From Actinomadura rupiterrae (GTDB taxonomy: Bacteria; Actinomycetota; Actinomycetes; Streptosporangiales; Streptosporangiaceae), in assembly GCF_024172125.1 (NCBI RefSeq), contig NZ_JAMZEA010000013.1, positions 124,001-188,000 of the forward strand: DNA of 64,000 nt. The letters are read 5' to 3'. The translations under genes and the position numbers were made by a program. Positions 25,063 through 34,131 of this stretch are shown here, piece by piece. Position 1 is the stretch's first letter; each line of letters begins with the position of its first letter. The notes under the pieces are model-generated. The model was not told the origin of the DNA. It worked only from the letters and a program-made list of their open reading frames with translations, and did not search any database.

Positions 25063-25926
25063 TCAGTCGGCTTCGGCGCTGCCGCTGACGCGCAGCTTGC
25101 GGCGGGCGCGCTCGTAGAAGGTGGTGTAGCCGAGCCGGACGACCTGGGCGGCGGCTCGCCGGGCCGCCACCGTGACCTGGTCACCTGGCTTGAGCTGGGC
25201 AGCGACCGCGCCGTCGACCTCCACCGCCAGCGTCCCGCAGCCCGGGAGCAGGTCCAGCGTGACGGTCTCGTCGGCGGACAGCATGAGAGCGCGGTTGAAT
25301 GTCGAGTGCGCCGCCGCCGGGACCACCAGGAACCCTTCGACGGCGGGTGAGACGATCGGGCCGCCCGCCGAGTAGCTGTAGGCCGTCGAGCCGGTCGAGG
25401 TCGCCACGATCACCGCGTCGCCGGCGTAGCGGACGAACGGCTGGCCCTCCACGCCGACCTGGACGGTCGCGAGCCCGTCGCCCGGGACGCGGACCAGCGC
25501 GATGTCGTTGAACGCGTTGACCTCCTGGCCGTCCGGCAGCCGGGCCGTCACCGCCATGCGGGGCTCGATCTGGTAGCGGTGCGCGTCGATGGCGGACAGC
25601 GCGCCGGGCAGCTCGTCCACATCGATCTCGGCGAGGAAGCCCAGGCGGCCCAGGTTCACCCCCAGCACCGGAGTGGCGCCGCCGGACGCCAGCCGCATGC
25701 ACCGCAGCATGGTGCCGTCCCCGCCGAGGCTGACCAGCAGGTCGGCGCGTTCGACGAGGGCGCCGGCCGGGACCGGGACCGCACTGCAGTCGATGCGTCC
25801 GATCTCCTCCGGCAGCCCGAGGACGGTCCGGTTCCGCCCGGCCGCCCACCCGACGATCGTGTCCACCGCGATCTTCGAGTCGCGCTGCGGGTGCAGGACG
25901 AGCCCGACCGTGTCCACCATGCCCAT
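25063..25926 (-). CDS. nadK: NAD kinase
   Basis: 287 residues. The diagnostic GGDGT lies at 68-72 (LLVSLGGDGTMLR), followed by VLGVNLGRLGFLAEI, the Asn-Asp pair at 140-141 (AFNDIALVR) and the glycine-rich TSTGSTAYSYSAGGPIV (177-193). It makes NADP from NAD with ATP or polyphosphate. Usually nadK lies beside recN in actinobacteria; here it stands alone, so it may be a second paralogue. Confidence 0.95.
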   Translation of the reverse strand: MGMVDTVGLVLHPQRDSKIAVDTIVGWAAGRNRTVLGLPEEIGRIDCSAVPVPAGALVERADLLVSLGGDGTMLRCMRLASGGATPVLGVNLGRLGFLAEIDVDELPGALSAIDAHRYQIEPRMAVTARLPDGQEVNAFNDIALVRVPGDGLATVQVGVEGQPFVRYAGDAVIVATSTGSTAYSYSAGGPIVSPAVEGFLVVPAAAHSTFNRALMLSADETVTLDLLPGCGTLAVEVDGAVAAQLKPGDQVTVAARRAAAQVVRLGYTTFYERARRKLRVSGSAEAD

Positions 25927-25954
25927 GCCCGCACGCTACTGCCGCGGGCCCGCG

Positions 25955-26012
25955 CTGGGAACGCGCCGGGCTGACGGGCCGCCCTGGGAACGCGCCGGGC
26001 TGACGGGCCGCG
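25955..26012. repeat. Tandem duplication, 2 x 29 bp
   Basis: CTGGGAACGCGCCGGGCTGA and following bases repeat with a 29-bp period, directly upstream of nadK and downstream of the esterase gene. Nearly perfect, so recent. Confidence 0.85.
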
Positions 26013-26065
26013 CTGATGCCGTGCGCTCTCACGCCCGTCCGCCGGTGGCCCGTGGCGAGGGGCGT

Positions 26066-27160
26066 TCAGGGGGTCTTGGTAGCGCCGATGGCCTGCATGG
26101 CTTGGGGCCAGGAGCGTTTCATCTCGCGGTCCCAGTAGGCCCATTGGTGCCAGCCGTCGCCGTACAGGTCGGTGGTGACCGGGATGCCCAGGGATTGGGC
26201 GTGGCTGATGAAGGAGATGTTCGTCAGCCCGACGATCTGCTCGCTGGCGCCGCCGACCAGGCGCGCGGCGACGGCGTCCGGGAAGGACATGTCCGGGTCG
26301 AGCGGGCCGTGGTTGCCGGTGGTGCCCGAGGAGACGAACAGGCTCACGCCGCGGAGCTTGCCGACCAGGTCGTAGGGGTTGTTGGCCTGCCAGTTGGCGT
26401 AGTTGAGGTACGGGATCCCGAAGACGCGGAAAGGGTCCCCGTTCGACAGGTTCAGCAGGACGAGCTGGGCGTCGACACCGGGCAGGGTGATGTTGAGCGG
26501 TCCGCTGTAGGAGGCGGCGAACTTGAACATGCCCGGGTGCCGTCCCGCCATGGTGAGCGCGCCGTGGCCGCCGGAGGACACGCCGATGACGGCGCGCTGG
26601 TCGCTGCCGTGCAGGTTGCGTTCGATCAGCTGGCGCAGTTCCAGGGTGTGGAAGGTCTCCCAGGCCGGCGTCCCGAAGGCTCCGTAGTTGAACCAGTCGG
26701 TGAATCCGGCCGGGGACGGGTCGGGCATCACCAGCAGCACGTTCCACCCGGCCGCCACCTGGGCGATGCCGGTGCGGTCCGTCCAGATGGTCTGGGTGTC
26801 GGTGGCGTCGCCGCCGCCCAGCGCGAACACCACCGGCCAGGTGCCGGTCGCGTCGGGCTGCCAGCCGCGGGGCACCTGGACGCGGACCGTCACCGCCTTG
26901 GCGACCGCGCGGGAGTCGATCGTGAGGTCCACGGTCGAGTCGTTCAGCCATGTCTCGGCGGTGATCCGCGCACCGTTGTCGGCGGGGACGGTGTCGGTGG
27001 CGGCCTGCCGTGGTTGCGACGGCGCAAGGACGGCCCGCGCGGACGCGCTGTTGGGCGGGCTCGCCGCGGCGGCGGCGGGCGCGACCAGCGGGACGAGCCC
27101 GGGGCCCAGCGCCAGTGCCATCAGTGCCGCCGCTCGTGCCAGCGGCCTCGGTCGGTTCAT
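26066..27160 (-). CDS. Secreted esterase, EstD/antigen 85-like
   Basis: 364 residues with a signal peptide (MNRPRPLARAAALMALALG, then an Ala-rich cleavage zone near residue 34). An alpha/beta-hydrolase domain follows a beta-sandwich-like segment (about 60-100): ALGGGDATDTQTIWTDRTGI, nucleophile Ser in AVIGVSSGGHGAL (about 192), and a C-terminal GDGWHQWAYWDREM carrying the catalytic His. Matches the esterase D/mycolyltransferase family. In organisms without mycolic acids such proteins are general esterases. Confidence 0.88.
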   Translation of the reverse strand: MNRPRPLARAAALMALALGPGLVPLVAPAAAAASPPNSASARAVLAPSQPRQAATDTVPADNGARITAETWLNDSTVDLTIDSRAVAKAVTVRVQVPRGWQPDATGTWPVVFALGGGDATDTQTIWTDRTGIAQVAAGWNVLLVMPDPSPAGFTDWFNYGAFGTPAWETFHTLELRQLIERNLHGSDQRAVIGVSSGGHGALTMAGRHPGMFKFAASYSGPLNITLPGVDAQLVLLNLSNGDPFRVFGIPYLNYANWQANNPYDLVGKLRGVSLFVSSGTTGNHGPLDPDMSFPDAVAARLVGGASEQIVGLTNISFISHAQSLGIPVTTDLYGDGWHQWAYWDREMKRSWPQAMQAIGATKTP

Positions 27161-27278
27161 CTCCGGCTGTCCTTCCGGGTGGGGTGGTTCAGCGCGACAG
27201 GCTGGGAGCGGGGCTTCGGGCCGGGCGAGTCCGGCGCTCTGGCGGCGGCTTGGTCGGCGGACGGGCCGCCTGGGCGGG

Positions 27279-29135
27279 CTACTGGTCGTCGAGGCGGCGG
27301 GCCAGGATGCGGTAGGTGTTGGCGCCGCCGAGGCGGCGGATGAGCGGCAGCGTGAGCTGGTCGGCGGCGCTGGCTGCGGCCATGACGGGCAGCCCGGTGA
27401 GGGTGAGCGCGGCCCGGGCCGCGATCCGCAGCCGGCGCCGTCCGGGATCGGTCCACGGACGGTCCGGGTGGGGCGGCGCGATCCGGTTGAGCATCAGCAT
27501 CGTGACCATCAGCAGGTCGAGCGACTGGTGGGCGTCGCCGCGGTCGACCGCCACGATCTGGAACCGGCGCGTGGCCAGCGCCGTGGTCAGGTTGGCCAGC
27601 GGGATCAGGTGCAGGTGCTGCGGCTGGAACCAGTTGTGCCACCATCGCCCGGCCAGGCGTCCGATCGGCGACTGCGGGTCCGGGATCTCGATCAGCAGGT
27701 GCCCGCCGGGCTGCAGGACCCGGGCGGCGGCCTCCAGCTCGGCGACCGGGTCGGTGGTGTGCTCCAGGTAGTGGTGCATGCTGACCACGTCGTAGCTGCC
27801 GGCGAGCTTGTCGGCCAGCTCCACGAACCGGCCGCGGTGGGCGACATCGACCCATCCGCGCCGTTCGGCCTCCTCGATCCCGGCGCCCAGGTCGAGCGCG
27901 TCGAAGCGGGTCCGGGGCCAGATGTCGCGGGCGGCGTTGCAGAAGTGGCCGTGACCGCCGCCCACATCCAGCCACGCCTCGGGTTCGGCATGGCCGTCCA
28001 GCATGCGGGCCCGCGCCCGGTAGTGCGGCACGCCCAGGCGGAAGCCGCGTTCGACCTCCGCGGTGCCCAAGCCGTCGTAGTAGTCGCGGTAGTAGAAGGC
28101 CAGGCCGTCCTCTGACAGCTGCGGGTTCTGGAAGGTGTGCCCGCAGGCCGCGCACTGGTCGAGTCGGAAGGTGCCGGGTTTGCGCTGCTGGTAGTCGCCG
28201 CTGACCAGCCGTCGGCGCAGCACCGTCGCGCCGCACCACGGGCAGTCGGTGCGGGGCTGGTGGAACAGGCGCTCCACTCCCCCGGCGAGCAGGTCCCGGT
28301 ACTCGGCGCGCAGCCGTGTCAGCTCGGGGTCGGGCGGAAGGACGGCCCGCGCGACCCGCAGCAGTCGCAGCGGTCCCGCCACCGGCCGCCGCACTGCGAA
28401 CCCGAGCAGATCGTCCGGACGCAGCGGGGTCTTTGCCGTGGCCAGGAAGGGGTGCGCGCACGCGGCGGCGGCTATCGCGGCGCCGGCGAGCGGGCGGCGG
28501 ACGGTCAGCCCGGCCAGCAGGCCCAGGCCGCCCAGCGCGCCGCCCAGCATCGCGGTGAGGTAGGCGGGCACCTCCAGCTGCCAGCGGTCCCGCAGGACGG
28601 CGCGGCGGTCGGCCGCTGACACCGCCGAGGCGGGGAGGGCCCGCAGCCGCGGCGCGACCACCACGTCGGTGGTGACCGGCGCGTACTGCTTGAGCCGGGC
28701 GCTGAGCGCGTGCATCTGCGCGGCCGTCAGCCCGTCCAGGACGGTCACGCCCGCGCGGGCCAGCACATCGTCGCTGACCAGGATCGCGTGCCCGGCGCCG
28801 GGGTCCGCCACGAACCGGGTGGTGCGAAAGGTCGCCGGGTCCAGCTGCCGTGCCAGCTCCAGCGCACGTCCGGTGTCCAGGCCCGCCGGAACCAGCTCCA
28901 CCACGTCCAGGCCGTTGGCGCTGGCGTGGGCGCCGGCGGCCCGCCGCGTGGTCACGTCCACGGTCACACCGGCCGCCGTGACGAAATGGAACCCTGCCCA
29001 GCTCCGCGCATCGGACGAGCCCGACTCATCGGTCAACACGGGCAGGCGCGCGGCCCGTCTCCTTCGCCAGGCGCCGTCAGCGAGGAAGCCCAGCGCCACG
29101 ACGGAAGGGATCCACGACCACGCATCGCGACGCAT
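27279..29135 (-). CDS. Membrane-associated methyltransferase with zinc ribbon
   Basis: 618 residues from ATG 29135 (GGAGGTGGCG upstream). Three parts: an N-terminal domain (1-180) with glycosyltransferase-like mixed alpha/beta features, two hydrophobic segments (about 188-235), and a C-terminal class I SAM methyltransferase. A four-Cys ribbon CPWCG...CAACGH lies at about 298-340, and the SAM loop is LDVGGGHGHF near 390 with MHHYLEHTTDP after it. Zinc-ribbon methyltransferases of this type modify sugars or lipids. Only the methyltransferase assignment is firm. Confidence 0.8.
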   Translation of the reverse strand: MRRDAWSWIPSVVALGFLADGAWRRRRAARLPVLTDESGSSDARSWAGFHFVTAAGVTVDVTTRRAAGAHASANGLDVVELVPAGLDTGRALELARQLDPATFRTTRFVADPGAGHAILVSDDVLARAGVTVLDGLTAAQMHALSARLKQYAPVTTDVVVAPRLRALPASAVSAADRRAVLRDRWQLEVPAYLTAMLGGALGGLGLLAGLTVRRPLAGAAIAAAACAHPFLATAKTPLRPDDLLGFAVRRPVAGPLRLLRVARAVLPPDPELTRLRAEYRDLLAGGVERLFHQPRTDCPWCGATVLRRRLVSGDYQQRKPGTFRLDQCAACGHTFQNPQLSEDGLAFYYRDYYDGLGTAEVERGFRLGVPHYRARARMLDGHAEPEAWLDVGGGHGHFCNAARDIWPRTRFDALDLGAGIEEAERRGWVDVAHRGRFVELADKLAGSYDVVSMHHYLEHTTDPVAELEAAARVLQPGGHLLIEIPDPQSPIGRLAGRWWHNWFQPQHLHLIPLANLTTALATRRFQIVAVDRGDAHQSLDLLMVTMLMLNRIAPPHPDRPWTDPGRRRLRIAARAALTLTGLPVMAAASAADQLTLPLIRRLGGANTYRILARRLDDQ

Positions 29136-29346
29136 CGCCACCTCCGGGTACAACGGCCCCGGCCGGAGCCATCCCACACCGTATTCCGACCTCCCGGCCG
29201 TTCTATAGATGAATTCCGCGCCTCTCGCGCCGAGCATTTATGAACCTCTGACAGCAGCAGACAGCCACTTTCGCACTGCAGGCCAAAACATGCCGTTGGT
29301 GGGATGTGCCCCAGGCGAATAGCCCGGCCGCACTTCGTTTCGGGGG

Positions 29347-29921
29347 TTAAGGGTGAATGGGGTGCGGCGTTTGGGTTCGGGTCCGCCGCTGGTAGGACAG
29401 CGAGCAGATGCTGAGCGACACCCCGATGGAGGTGAAGTTGATGAACCCGATGACGAACACTCCCGGTGCCAGCCCGGCGGTGTGCGCCGTCGCGAGCCCG
29501 CCGGTGAGGATCACCGACATGCCCATGCACCCGTAGACGGCGAGACTCAGCCCGGCGATCCACCCCGGAGTCAGCGGGATCCATCGCGGTACGCGGCGGC
29601 CTCGCAGGAACGGCACCCAGCGGGGGTAGACCTGGCCCCACGGCCGGACGAGGGCGCCGAGCAGGACGACCCCCAGCGCGATCCCCACGACGGTGAAGTC
29701 GATGCCGTGCCGCTCCAGCCACACCAGGACCGGGGCGCCCCGTTCCTGGCGAACTCGTCGGCCATGTTCAACCCGGCCGGCTTGCCCGCCGTCCCACCCG
29801 ACAGCCAGTAGATCTTCATCGCCAGGTAGGGCAGGGTTCCGGCGGCGCCGGCGAGCGCCGTCCAGAGCACGGCCCTGGACGGGGCGTCGCACCGTGCAAC
29901 ACCGCTTGTCGATCGACTCAT
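29347..29921 (-). pseudogene. Four-segment membrane protein with a frameshift
   Basis: The start MSRSTSGVARCDAPSRAVLW and first membrane segment read to NMADEFARNGAP. The rest (VLVWLERHGIDFTVVGIALG, then three further segments including GWIAGLSLAVYGCMGMSVIL) is in another frame. One extra base in a run of four G (+ strand 29732-29735) explains it. Repaired length is about 190 residues. No family recognised. Recent mutation or read error. Confidence 0.7.
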
Positions 29922-30168
29922 GTGATCATCCTGGCGAGGCGGCCGCATGGCGGGCATCCCCTCTGGGCACCGGTTCCGTCGTCCCAGCGGCGGAGAGCAG
30001 GCTCCCTCTCATGGGGCTTCCGCGCAGACGCCCGCCGCCGCTAACGCGGTTTCGGCGATGCCTGACGTCGCGGGCATGTCGGACTTTCTGTTATTCAGGG
30101 CGGCGTGCCGGGTCTCCGGAGTGGGACCCCGTCCGAAGTCGCGGGGACCGGCCGGAGGAGGTATGCGG

Positions 30169-31632
30169 ATGCGCGCGGACGGCGGCGAGGACCTGCTGGT
30201 CGTGGCGGCACAGTCCGGCGACGAGCGGGCCCGGGACCGGCTGGTCGCCGACTGCCTGCCCCTCGTCTACAACATCATCGGCCGGGCGCTCGACGGCCAT
30301 GCCGACGTGGACGACCTCGTCCAGGAGACGCTGGTCCGGGCCGTCGACGGGCTCGGCGGGCTGCGCGATCCGGCACGGTTCCGCTCCTGGCTGGTGGCGA
30401 TCGCGATGAACCAGGTGCGGCGCCACTGGTCGCGAGCGCGGACCGGACGCGCCGTGAGCCTGGACAGCGTCGAGCAGGTCCCCGACACCGGCGGCGACTT
30501 CGCCGAGGTGACCATCCTGCGGCTGGGCCTGTCCGGACAGCGCAAGGAGGTCGCGCAGGCGACGCGCTGGCTGGACGACGACGACCGCGACCTGCTCGCG
30601 CTGTGGTGGCTGGAGGCGGCTGGACGGCTGAGCCGCGCCGAGCTCACCCGGGCGCTGGAAAGCCCGGCCGCGCATGTCGCGGTCCGGGTGCAGCGGATGA
30701 AGGAGCGCCTGGAGGCGGGACGGCTGATCGTCCGCGCGCTGGAGGCCGATCCGGGTTGCACCGAGCTGTCCCGGCTGTCGTCCTCTTGGGACGGTCGCCC
30801 GTCGCCGTTGTGGCGGAAGCGTTTCGCCCGGCACATCCGCGGCTGCTCGACCTGTTCGGCACATGGCCGGGGGCTGGTTCCGCCCGAGGCGCTGCTGGTG
30901 GGGTTGGCGCTGGTGCCGCCTCTGCTGCTGAGCGTGCCGCTGCCGCCTCCCGCGCCCGCGTTCACGCCGACCGCAGCGCACAGCCCGTCCGGTCCGGACG
31001 TTCATCTCCTGATGCACCGGCCGCCGCTGCACAAGTCGGTCTGGTTCTCGGCGGCGGTGGCGGTGGGGGTGGCGGTCACCGTCCTGTCGATCCTGTTCTG
31101 GCCCGTCTCGTCCCCGCCGGATCAGCAGCGCGCGCTCACGCCGTCCGCGGCGCCGCCGACCATCACGCCCGCCGTGCCGACCGCGCTGCCCCGCATCAGC
31201 ACCCCCGCGTCTCCCAGCACTCCCCCGGCACCGGATCGCAGCCGCTCGCGCCGGGTGGAACAGCAGGTCATCAGCCTGGTCAACGCTCAGCGGGCCAAGA
31301 ACGGCTGCGGCCCGGTGCACGCCGATCCACGGTTGCACAGCGCGGCGCAGAAACACTCCGACGACATGGCCGCGCGCCACTTCTTCGACCACACCAACCC
31401 CGACGGCAAGGGGCCCGGCGAGCGCATCACGGCGGCCGGGTACCCCTGGAGCGCGTGGGCGGAGAACATCGCGGCCGGTTCGCCGACGCCGCCGCAGGTC
31501 ATGTCGAACTGGCTCAACAGTCCGGCGCACCGCGGCAACATCCTCAACTGCCGCTACCGGGATCTCGGCGTCGGCGTCGCCTACGGACCGGGCGGCCCGT
31601 GGTGGACGCAGGATTTCGGGACGTCCCGCTGA
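30169..31632 (+). CDS. Sigma-70 family (ECF-like) factor fused to an extracellular CAP domain
   Basis: 487 residues from ATG 30169, with GGAGGAGGT six bases upstream; ATG 30163 is too close to it. Region 2 is about 20-90 (DVDDLVQETLVRAVDGLGGL, FRSWLVAIAMNQVRRHWSR). A region 4-like part is about 140-190 (DDDDRDLLALWWLEAAGRLS, VRVQRMKERLEAGRLIVRA). Next comes an HxxGCSTC zinc-binding anti-sigma-like motif (about 224), one membrane segment (about 290-311), a Pro/Thr-rich linker and a CAP/SCP domain (about 362-487; HSDDMAARHFFDHTNPDGKG, PAHRGNILN). Cytoplasmic DNA-targeting and exported parts in one chain imply proteolytic release or a degenerate sigma module acting as a sensor. Confidence 0.88.
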   Translation: MRADGGEDLLVVAAQSGDERARDRLVADCLPLVYNIIGRALDGHADVDDLVQETLVRAVDGLGGLRDPARFRSWLVAIAMNQVRRHWSRARTGRAVSLDSVEQVPDTGGDFAEVTILRLGLSGQRKEVAQATRWLDDDDRDLLALWWLEAAGRLSRAELTRALESPAAHVAVRVQRMKERLEAGRLIVRALEADPGCTELSRLSSSWDGRPSPLWRKRFARHIRGCSTCSAHGRGLVPPEALLVGLALVPPLLLSVPLPPPAPAFTPTAAHSPSGPDVHLLMHRPPLHKSVWFSAAVAVGVAVTVLSILFWPVSSPPDQQRALTPSAAPPTITPAVPTALPRISTPASPSTPPAPDRSRSRRVEQQVISLVNAQRAKNGCGPVHADPRLHSAAQKHSDDMAARHFFDHTNPDGKGPGERITAAGYPWSAWAENIAAGSPTPPQVMSNWLNSPAHRGNILNCRYRDLGVGVAYGPGGPWWTQDFGTSR

Positions 31633-31710
31633 CACCACGTTGACGCTCGGGCGAGTGGCCGCCGCGACAGCGATCGCGGGCGCGCTGTCACGGCGGCGGT
31701 CTCGACGTCC

Positions 31711-32445
31711 CTACCGGACCGAACCGAAGTCCTGCGTCCAGTAGGGGCTGCTGGAACGGAACGCCACGCCTACGCCGATGGCCCGGTACGCGCAGTTGAG
31801 GATGTTGGCGCGGTGCCCGGGGCTGTGCATCCAGGCGTCCATCACCGAGGCGGGTGTCGCCTGGCCGTAGGCGATGTTCTCGCCCCACGCGGCGCGCGGA
31901 TATCCGGCGGCGGCGATGCGATCGCCGGGGCCCTTGCCATCGGGGTTGGTGTGATCGAAGAAGTGCCGGCTGACCATGTCCTCGGAGTGGCCTTGCGCCG
32001 CGGCCCGCAGCTTGGTGTTGACGCTCAGGGCGACGCACCCGTGCTTGGCCCGTTCGGCGTTGACCAGGCTCAGCACCTGCGCGGCGTAGGTCGCCCCCTT
32101 CCCAGTCGGAGCGCTGGGCTTCTTCTTGGTCGGGCTCTTGCGCTTGGCGGGCGGACGCTTCTCGCCTCGGACGGGCTTGAGCGTGGACGGCGTCCATCCG
32201 CGGTCGGCGTTCTTGTGCGCGGGCGTGGCGGCGGCATCGGCCGCGACCGGCGTCGACCGGGATGGCGCTTTCGAACCGCCCGATCCGGTCGCGGCGTACC
32301 CGACGCCAGCGACGGCACCGACCCCGATCACGCTCGCGACCCCGGCGACGGTCCACCGGCGCGTCCGCGATCGCCCGTGGCGACCGCCGCCGGCGCCGGC
32401 CTCGCGCATCCCCTGGCCCCTGTCCGGCCCGGACGAAATCTTCAA
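31711..32445 (-). CDS. Exported CAP/SCP-domain protein
   Basis: 244 residues from TTG 32445 (AGGAG ten bases upstream); ATG 32409 is the alternative. An N-terminal basic segment and one hydrophobic stretch (VAGVASVIGVGAVAGVGYAA) form a signal anchor, then a Lys/Pro-rich linker, then the CAP domain (LSLVNAERAKHGCVALSVN, HFFDHTNPDGKGPGDRIAA, SPGHRANILNC). The CAP domain is about 70 percent alike to that of the convergent sigma-fusion gene, so a local duplication in inverted orientation is likely. Confidence 0.88.
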   Translation of the reverse strand: MKISSGPDRGQGMREAGAGGGRHGRSRTRRWTVAGVASVIGVGAVAGVGYAATGSGGSKAPSRSTPVAADAAATPAHKNADRGWTPSTLKPVRGEKRPPAKRKSPTKKKPSAPTGKGATYAAQVLSLVNAERAKHGCVALSVNTKLRAAAQGHSEDMVSRHFFDHTNPDGKGPGDRIAAAGYPRAAWGENIAYGQATPASVMDAWMHSPGHRANILNCAYRAIGVGVAFRSSSPYWTQDFGSVR

Positions 32446-32655
32446 CTGAGGTCATCTCCTTCAGGACGTCGTGTTGCTCCGTCCCTTGGGAGACCCGCCC
32501 CTCCGCCCCGGATAACAGAAACCACCAGGATTCGGCACGTCCCCCTGCCAACCAGCAGAAACCGTCTCCCTCCTGTTGCTGAAATGGCAACGCGGTTTGG
32601 GTATGCCGACCTTGATCGTTAAGGATGGTCGGAGGACGTCTCGGGGAGGTGGACG

Positions 32656-33618
32656 GTGAAGGTCGAACACCGGATGGTGGCGACGCAGGCCGGGCGGATC
32701 CATGTGGTGGAGCAGGGCAGCGGGCCGCTGGTGCTGCTCGTCCACGGGTTCCCCGAGTCGTGGTACTCCTGGCGGCGGCAGCTGCCGGTGCTGGCGGAGG
32801 CGGGCTACCGGGCCATCGCGCTGGACGTGCGGGGGTACGGGCGTTCGTCCAAGCCGCAGGACGTCGCCGCCTACCGCATGCTCGACCTGGTCGCCGACAA
32901 CGTCGCGGTGGTGCGCGAGCTGGGCGCCGATTCGGCGGTCGTCATCGGCCACGACTGGGGAGCCACGATCGCGGCGCATTCCGCGCTGCTGGCGCCCGAG
33001 GTGTTCCGGGCCGTCGGCCTGCTCAGCGTCCCCTACACCCCGCCGGGCGGGCCGCGGCCGAGCGAGGTGTTCGCGGGCATGGGCGGTGACCAGGAGTTCT
33101 ACGTCTCCTACTTCCAGGAGCCCGGGCGGGCCGAGGCCGAGATCGAACCCGACGTGCGCGGCTGGCTCGCCGGCTTCTACCGCGCCCTGTCGGCCGACAC
33201 GATGCCCGGCCCCGACGCCCCCGACCCCCATTTCGTCACCAGGGACGGCGGCACCCTGCGCGAGCGGTTCCCCACCGGGCCGCTGCCGTCCTGGCTGTCG
33301 CAGGACGAGCTGGACTTCTATGCCGCCGAGTTCGAACGCACGGGACTGACCGGAGCCCTGAACCGCTACCGGAACATGGACCGCGACTGGGAGGACCTCA
33401 GCTCCTATGCCGGAGCGCCGATCACCCAGCCGTCGCTGTTCCTGGGCGGCACCCGCGACGCTTCGACGATGTGGCTGGCCGACGCCATCAAGGCCTACCC
33501 GGAGACCCTGCCCGCCCTCACCGGCAGCCACCTGCTGGACGGCTGCGGCCACTGGATCCAGCAGGAGCGCCCCGACGAGGTCAACCGGCTGCTGATCGAG
33601 TTCCTCAAGGAGAGTTGA
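32656..33618 (+). CDS. Epoxide hydrolase-like alpha/beta hydrolase
   Basis: 320 residues from GTG 32656 (GGGGAGGTGG upstream). HGFPESWYSW (30-39) is the oxyanion-hole motif of epoxide hydrolases, the nucleophile is Asp100 in VVIGHDWGAT, and the cap domain contributes Tyr residues (FYVSYFQEPGRAEAE). The catalytic His is in GCGHWIQQERP (about 298). Opens epoxides to diols; related fluoroacetate or haloalkane dehalogenases share the scaffold. Confidence 0.92.
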   Translation: MKVEHRMVATQAGRIHVVEQGSGPLVLLVHGFPESWYSWRRQLPVLAEAGYRAIALDVRGYGRSSKPQDVAAYRMLDLVADNVAVVRELGADSAVVIGHDWGATIAAHSALLAPEVFRAVGLLSVPYTPPGGPRPSEVFAGMGGDQEFYVSYFQEPGRAEAEIEPDVRGWLAGFYRALSADTMPGPDAPDPHFVTRDGGTLRERFPTGPLPSWLSQDELDFYAAEFERTGLTGALNRYRNMDRDWEDLSSYAGAPITQPSLFLGGTRDASTMWLADAIKAYPETLPALTGSHLLDGCGHWIQQERPDEVNRLLIEFLKES

Positions 33619-33727
33619 ACGACCGCCGAGCCCTACGAGCCGCCCCGCGCGCCCGGTCCGAGGACGGTCCACCTGCTCGCCTGTGGGAAACTCTGTCCGA
33701 TATATCCCCTGATGAGCGGTGAGAGCC

Positions 33728-34024
33728 ATGTCGTTTCAGGCGTACCTGGACAACATCGAGACCAAGACCGGGCTGACGCCGCGGCAGTTCATCGCCCTGG
33801 CGGCCGAGCGCGGCTTCGATGACCCGGGCACCAAGGCCGGGACGATCATCGACTGGCTGAAGCAGGACTATGACCTGGGCCGCGGTCACGCGATGGCGCT
33901 GGTACACGTGATCAAGAAGGGCCCGAAGATCGACGCCAAGCACGTCGGCGGCTCGGGCTCCCACCGCGACGAGACCGACACCCTGTGGCTGGACGGGAAG
34001 GACACCCGACCGCAACCGAACTGA
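33728..34024 (+). CDS. DUF4287 domain protein
   Basis: 98 residues from ATG 33728; GTG 33719 is a less likely start. MSFQAYLDNIETKTGLTPRQ and GTIIDWLKQDYDLGRGHAMA are the hallmark of DUF4287, a small helical domain. Function unknown. No operon partner. Confidence 0.85.
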   Translation: MSFQAYLDNIETKTGLTPRQFIALAAERGFDDPGTKAGTIIDWLKQDYDLGRGHAMALVHVIKKGPKIDAKHVGGSGSHRDETDTLWLDGKDTRPQPN

Positions 34025-34131
34025 TCGGCCCCTCACCAGGGGCAGGTCGTCCGACGACCTGCCCTCGCGGATGACCGCCCTCGAACCGCTCGCTGTAGCG
34101 CACGAGCACATCCGGCGATCGGAACCGGACT

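Noticed and set aside
25955..26012. Riboswitch or attenuator upstream of nadK
   Set aside because: The structure is a simple 29-bp tandem duplication without a conserved aptamer core or terminator/antiterminator pair.
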